From Desulfocapsa sp. (lineage in GTDB: Bacteria; Desulfobacterota; Desulfobulbia; Desulfobulbales; Desulfocapsaceae): DNA of 37,732 nt. A model generated the notes under the pieces. It ran no database searches. It was given only the letters and a program-made list of their open reading frames with translations, and was not told the DNA's origin. The stretch covers positions 1-37,732 of the forward strand of contig JAFLJO010000099.1 of assembly GCA_022712975.1 (NCBI GenBank), read 5' to 3'. The position numbers and the translations under genes were made by a program. How positions within the stretch are numbered: the first letter of the stretch is position 1; the number at the start of each line of letters is the position of its first letter. Positions 35,663 through 37,732 of this stretch are shown piece after piece.

Positions 35663-36265
35663 TCAAGACCGCTCCCTTTCTGGTAAGACCACCCGAGGGA
35701 TATCTTTCCTCCCTGTTGTGTTTGGCAGTATTCCAGCAATCCCGATGAGGGCGACTCCAATGATGATGGCAACCGCCCAACCCGGAACACTGGTCAGAAG
35801 AGCCTGATACTCACCAGTCTGAACAAGTGTTGTCTTACCGCCAAAAAGTGATTCCATCAGGAAAGTAGATTTTAAGAATCCATACATGACGGTATATAAT
35901 CCAGCCCCGACCAGGCCACCAAACAAAAAGACAAGTGCATCTATTCTGCCGCTGCCGGCAGCCACCACTCCGGTTCCCGGGCAGAAACCGGACACACCCC
36001 AACCAATTCCAAGCAGGATTCCGCCGATCACCACTCCCCAATACATAGATTTCACACTGAGATGACCACTGTCCAGCAACCCTGTGGTCATTCCGGCAAA
36101 AAGCAGAATTGAAGCGACACCGATACCGGCGAGGATGGTTTTCATCAGGTGCAGGTCTTTCAGGCACAGCATGCTGATGATTTTGTCAGGATCTGCAGCA
36201 CCGATCCGTTGCAGGACAAAGCCGAACAGAGTTCCCAGAAAAACTGCAAGTAGTATATCATTCAT
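35663..36265 (-). CDS. YeeE/YedE-family half-transporter (second subunit)
   Basis: A 200-residue membrane protein with about five hydrophobic segments, matching one half of the YeeE/YedE (DUF395) sulfur-compound transporters such as TsuA. The conserved cysteine loop reads GWGVSGFCPGTGVVAAGSGRIDALVFLFGG. Members import thiosulfate or related sulfur species. It overlaps the upstream subunit by 8 bases, so the two are probably made together and pair to form a full channel, as in PmpA/PmpB-type systems. Confidence 0.85.
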   Translation of the reverse strand: MNDILLAVFLGTLFGFVLQRIGAADPDKIISMLCLKDLHLMKTILAGIGVASILLFAGMTTGLLDSGHLSVKSMYWGVVIGGILLGIGWGVSGFCPGTGVVAAGSGRIDALVFLFGGLVGAGLYTVMYGFLKSTFLMESLFGGKTTLVQTGEYQALLTSVPGWAVAIIIGVALIGIAGILPNTTGRKDIPRVVLPERERS

Positions 36266-36836
36266 TATCGGCCTCCCGAGATTTATAAAAGAGCAGAGCG
36301 GTTGGTATGGCTACCAGAAAAGTTGCCACTGCAAAGAGGTAGCCACTGACCGAAGTCTGCATGATACCACTCATCATGTGACCACTGGTACAACCACCTG
36401 CCAGGCGGGCACCCCAGAGAACTATAACACCTCCTATAAAGCTCAGTGTGTAACGAAGCATTGCATTGTTTCCAAAGCGGCGTGAGTGAACAACGGGCAT
36501 CTGACGCACAACGGGCTTGTTCTGTTTATTTTTAGTGAAAATCCGACCAATCAAGCCGCCTAAAAACATACTCAGAACAAAAACAAAACTGTAGTTTAAG
36601 GGGTTGGCAACAGCCTTGGCATACTTGCCGCCTGATTTATTCAGGTAGGCATTGCTGCTGCTGTAACCAGATTTAGCCTTCTCATCTTTTTGCACAAGGG
36701 ATGGATTAACTGCTGTAGCCATGATCCCACCGGCAATAACGAACTGAGTTGAAACCCCGATTGGTTTAATCAGAGCAACCGCAAGAAAAAAACTGAGGCC
36801 GAGCATCACTCCGCCAATTTTCCAATTCCAATACAT
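36258..36836 (-). CDS. YeeE/YedE-family half-transporter (first subunit)
   Basis: About 192 residues with several membrane segments. The marker loop is GARLAGGCTSGHMMSGIMQTSVSGYLF, the GCTSGH cysteine motif of YeeE/YedE proteins. I place the start at ATG 36836 (MYWNWKIGG), which has AGGA 9 bases upstream; ATG 36890 would add 18 residues and has no ribosome binding site. A soluble-looking linker (about 55-85) separates the first helices. Its 3' end overlaps the second subunit. Consistent with sulfur metabolism. Confidence 0.85.
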   Translation of the reverse strand: MYWNWKIGGVMLGLSFFLAVALIKPIGVSTQFVIAGGIMATAVNPSLVQKDEKAKSGYSSSNAYLNKSGGKYAKAVANPLNYSFVFVLSMFLGGLIGRIFTKNKQNKPVVRQMPVVHSRRFGNNAMLRYTLSFIGGVIVLWGARLAGGCTSGHMMSGIMQTSVSGYLFAVATFLVAIPTALLFYKSREADNE

Positions 36837-36910
36837 TGTTTGTTTCCTAATAGTTAAAAGTTGTTCGTCAACTTCACCAATGGAACCCATGTTTGTGAAA
36901 TTGACGAATA

Positions 36911-37377
36911 TTATTTAAAAAGTTTACGAATACGCTCATAGCCTGCCTTAAGCTCATCTGCGGCAAGTCCAAGGGCAGCACCGGCATTTCCAGCAGCCCT
37001 ACCCGCTTCTTTAGCAACTGGTTTGTATTGCACAAGAAAATCGTCCCATTTTTTGTCCAGGTTTTTCAACTCTTCTACTGCTTCTGTCTTACCAAGGTGA
37101 GCTTAGGGCTCGGCAAGAAATAACTTGGATTTTTCAATTCGTAACTGTACCACACGGGGGAGTCTCGTACCTCGCTTACCTTTCATTCATTTTTATGTCT
37201 TCGCAATCCTCACATAGCCCTGCTATGCTGCGGTTGCGAAGACATAAAAATGAATGAACCTGCAGCACATTTACGACCGAAAAGTTCCAAGTTATTTCTT
37301 ACCGAGCCCTTAATCTCATCACGAAGTTGTTCAATTGAAGCCTTCATCGCATCAAGCTTCTTTATTTCGTTTGCCAT
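36911..37377 (-). pseudogene. Small helical protein gene interrupted by a MITE
   Basis: Codons 1-22 (MANEIKKLDAMKASIEQLRDEI) start at ATG 37377 with GGAGG 5-7 bases upstream. After the insert at 37105-37310 the frame resumes as LGKTEAVEELKNLDKKWDDFLVQYKP...LAADELKAGYERIRKLFK and stops at 36911. The rejoined protein would be about 86 residues, charged and amphipathic-helical. Family unknown. Removing 206 bases restores the frame (DEIKAHLGK), while removal of 207 (element plus a 3-base target duplication) does not, so there may also be a 1-base change. Directly upstream of the YeeE genes. Confidence 0.75.
37105..37310. mobile_element. Non-autonomous MITE with nested palindromes
   Basis: Terminal inverted repeats of 25 bases (37105-37129 and 37286-37310) match at 24 positions, and weaker similarity continues about 20 bases inward. 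If the outermost pair is excluded, TTA flanks both ends (37103-37105, 37310-37312) as a 3-base target duplication. Inside lies a second, perfect inverted repeat with 25-base arms (37182-37206 and 37234-37258). No transposase is encoded. The family is not identified; the ends do not match the adjacent ISL3 element. Confidence 0.82.
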
Positions 37378-37406
37378 TGTTTTCCTCCGATGGTGTTGTT
37401 TTCCCT

Positions 37407-37432
37407 GGCTCCTCGCTGTTTCAAGTGGGTAG
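37407..37432 (+). repeat. Terminal inverted repeat of an ISL3-family insertion sequence
   Basis: The sequence starting GGCTCCTCGCTGTTTCAAGT is the typical ISL3-family end. It overlaps the transposase stop codon (37421-37423), as is usual for the family. The other end lies beyond the window, so the target duplication cannot be checked. Confidence 0.7.
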
Positions 37433-37732
37433 CCCAAAATTGAATTTTCCGCCAATGAGGTAAATCATAGCAATTAAATTCTTGTTTGTTCTGTATCCTC
37501 TTGCTTTGGCTTTTGCTGCTTGAATTAGGCTGTTGAGGCCCTCGAGGATGCCGTTTGTTATTTGTGATTTAAACCACTGGAGGACACCATGCCAATGACG
37601 TTTAATTGTATAGGCCGCATCAATAATAGGTTGCAGTCGGCTATGCGTTGCCCAGAAGAACCATTTCTTTAGTAACGGTTCTGCAGCTTCCAGTGGTTGG
37701 TTAAATATTTCCTGAAAATTCAGCTTGATATG
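37421..37732 (-). CDS. ISL3-family transposase, C-terminal part
   Basis: The last 103 codons of a DDE transposase; the rest is outside the window. The terminal block ITNGILEGLNSLIQAAKAKARGYRTNKNLIAMIYLIGGK is the diagnostic ISL3/IS1001/IS1165-family C-terminus and includes the catalytic Glu (ILEGLN). It ends with FGLPT and TGA. The element is inserted 30 bases before the ATG of the interrupted small gene, in the same orientation, so it separates that gene from any former promoter. Confidence 0.92.
   Translation of the reverse strand, partial: HIKLNFQEIFNQPLEAAEPLLKKWFFWATHSRLQPIIDAAYTIKRHWHGVLQWFKSQITNGILEGLNSLIQAAKAKARGYRTNKNLIAMIYLIGGKFNFGLPT

Noticed and set aside
1..37732. CRISPR array, retron, phage or restriction-modification genes
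   Set aside because: No regularly spaced direct repeats, reverse transcriptase, phage structural or methyltransferase gene was seen.

Overview
The window looks like a chromosome segment from an anaerobic, sulfur-metabolising Desulfobacterota (Desulfobulbales-like) bacterium. This is an inference from gene content: a selenocysteine tRNA, a split YeeE/YedE sulfur-transport pair, a deltaproteobacterial-style type IV pilus operon, monomeric isocitrate dehydrogenase and an RND efflux operon. No ribosomal RNA is present, so the taxonomy is not proven.

Layout. 1-867 (minus): lepB followed by the start of pyrB, which runs off the left edge. 1270-8840 (plus): a pilus operon, pilM-pilN-pilO-pilP, then an AMIN/TPR protein resembling the N-terminal half of PilQ, then a separate MshL-type secretin lipoprotein, then a CsgG-like lipoprotein, closed by a strong bidirectional terminator shared with secB. 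8923-10460: secB, a HigBA toxin-antitoxin pair with a visible promoter/operator, and an attC-like integron recombination site beside it. 10461-13735 (minus): uvrA and a CoA-binding protein. 13954-14939: glyQ (without glyS) and the selenocysteine tRNA gene. 15097-18817 (plus): a small soluble protein, an AEC-family transporter, a small membrane protein, and a 601-residue protein of unknown function. 18822-22535 (minus): hisS-aspS with a terminator, then a DUF1456 (YehS-like) protein. 22813-27973: pcnB, monomeric icd and a sequence-divergent dnaA. 27974-28690: AT-rich intergenic DNA with weak DnaA-box-like sites and a REP-like palindrome. 28692-29539: VapBC toxin-antitoxin and a gene remnant. 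29555-35523 (minus): complete tripartite efflux operon (membrane fusion protein, RND pump, TolC-like channel). 35663-36836 (minus): two overlapping half-size YeeE/YedE proteins. 36911-37732: a small gene split by a 204-206 bp hairpin-rich MITE, with the end of an ISL3-family insertion sequence 30 bp in front of its start codon.

The core is housekeeping (translation, repair, protein export, replication initiation). Accessory DNA lies at 9.4-10.5 kb, 28.4-29.5 kb and 36.9-37.7 kb. The most unusual points are the split PilQ arrangement with a CsgG-like partner, the attC-like site next to HigBA, the variant P-loop and DNA-binding signature of DnaA, the conserved cysteine-containing 601-residue protein, and the nested-palindrome MITE inside a gene.
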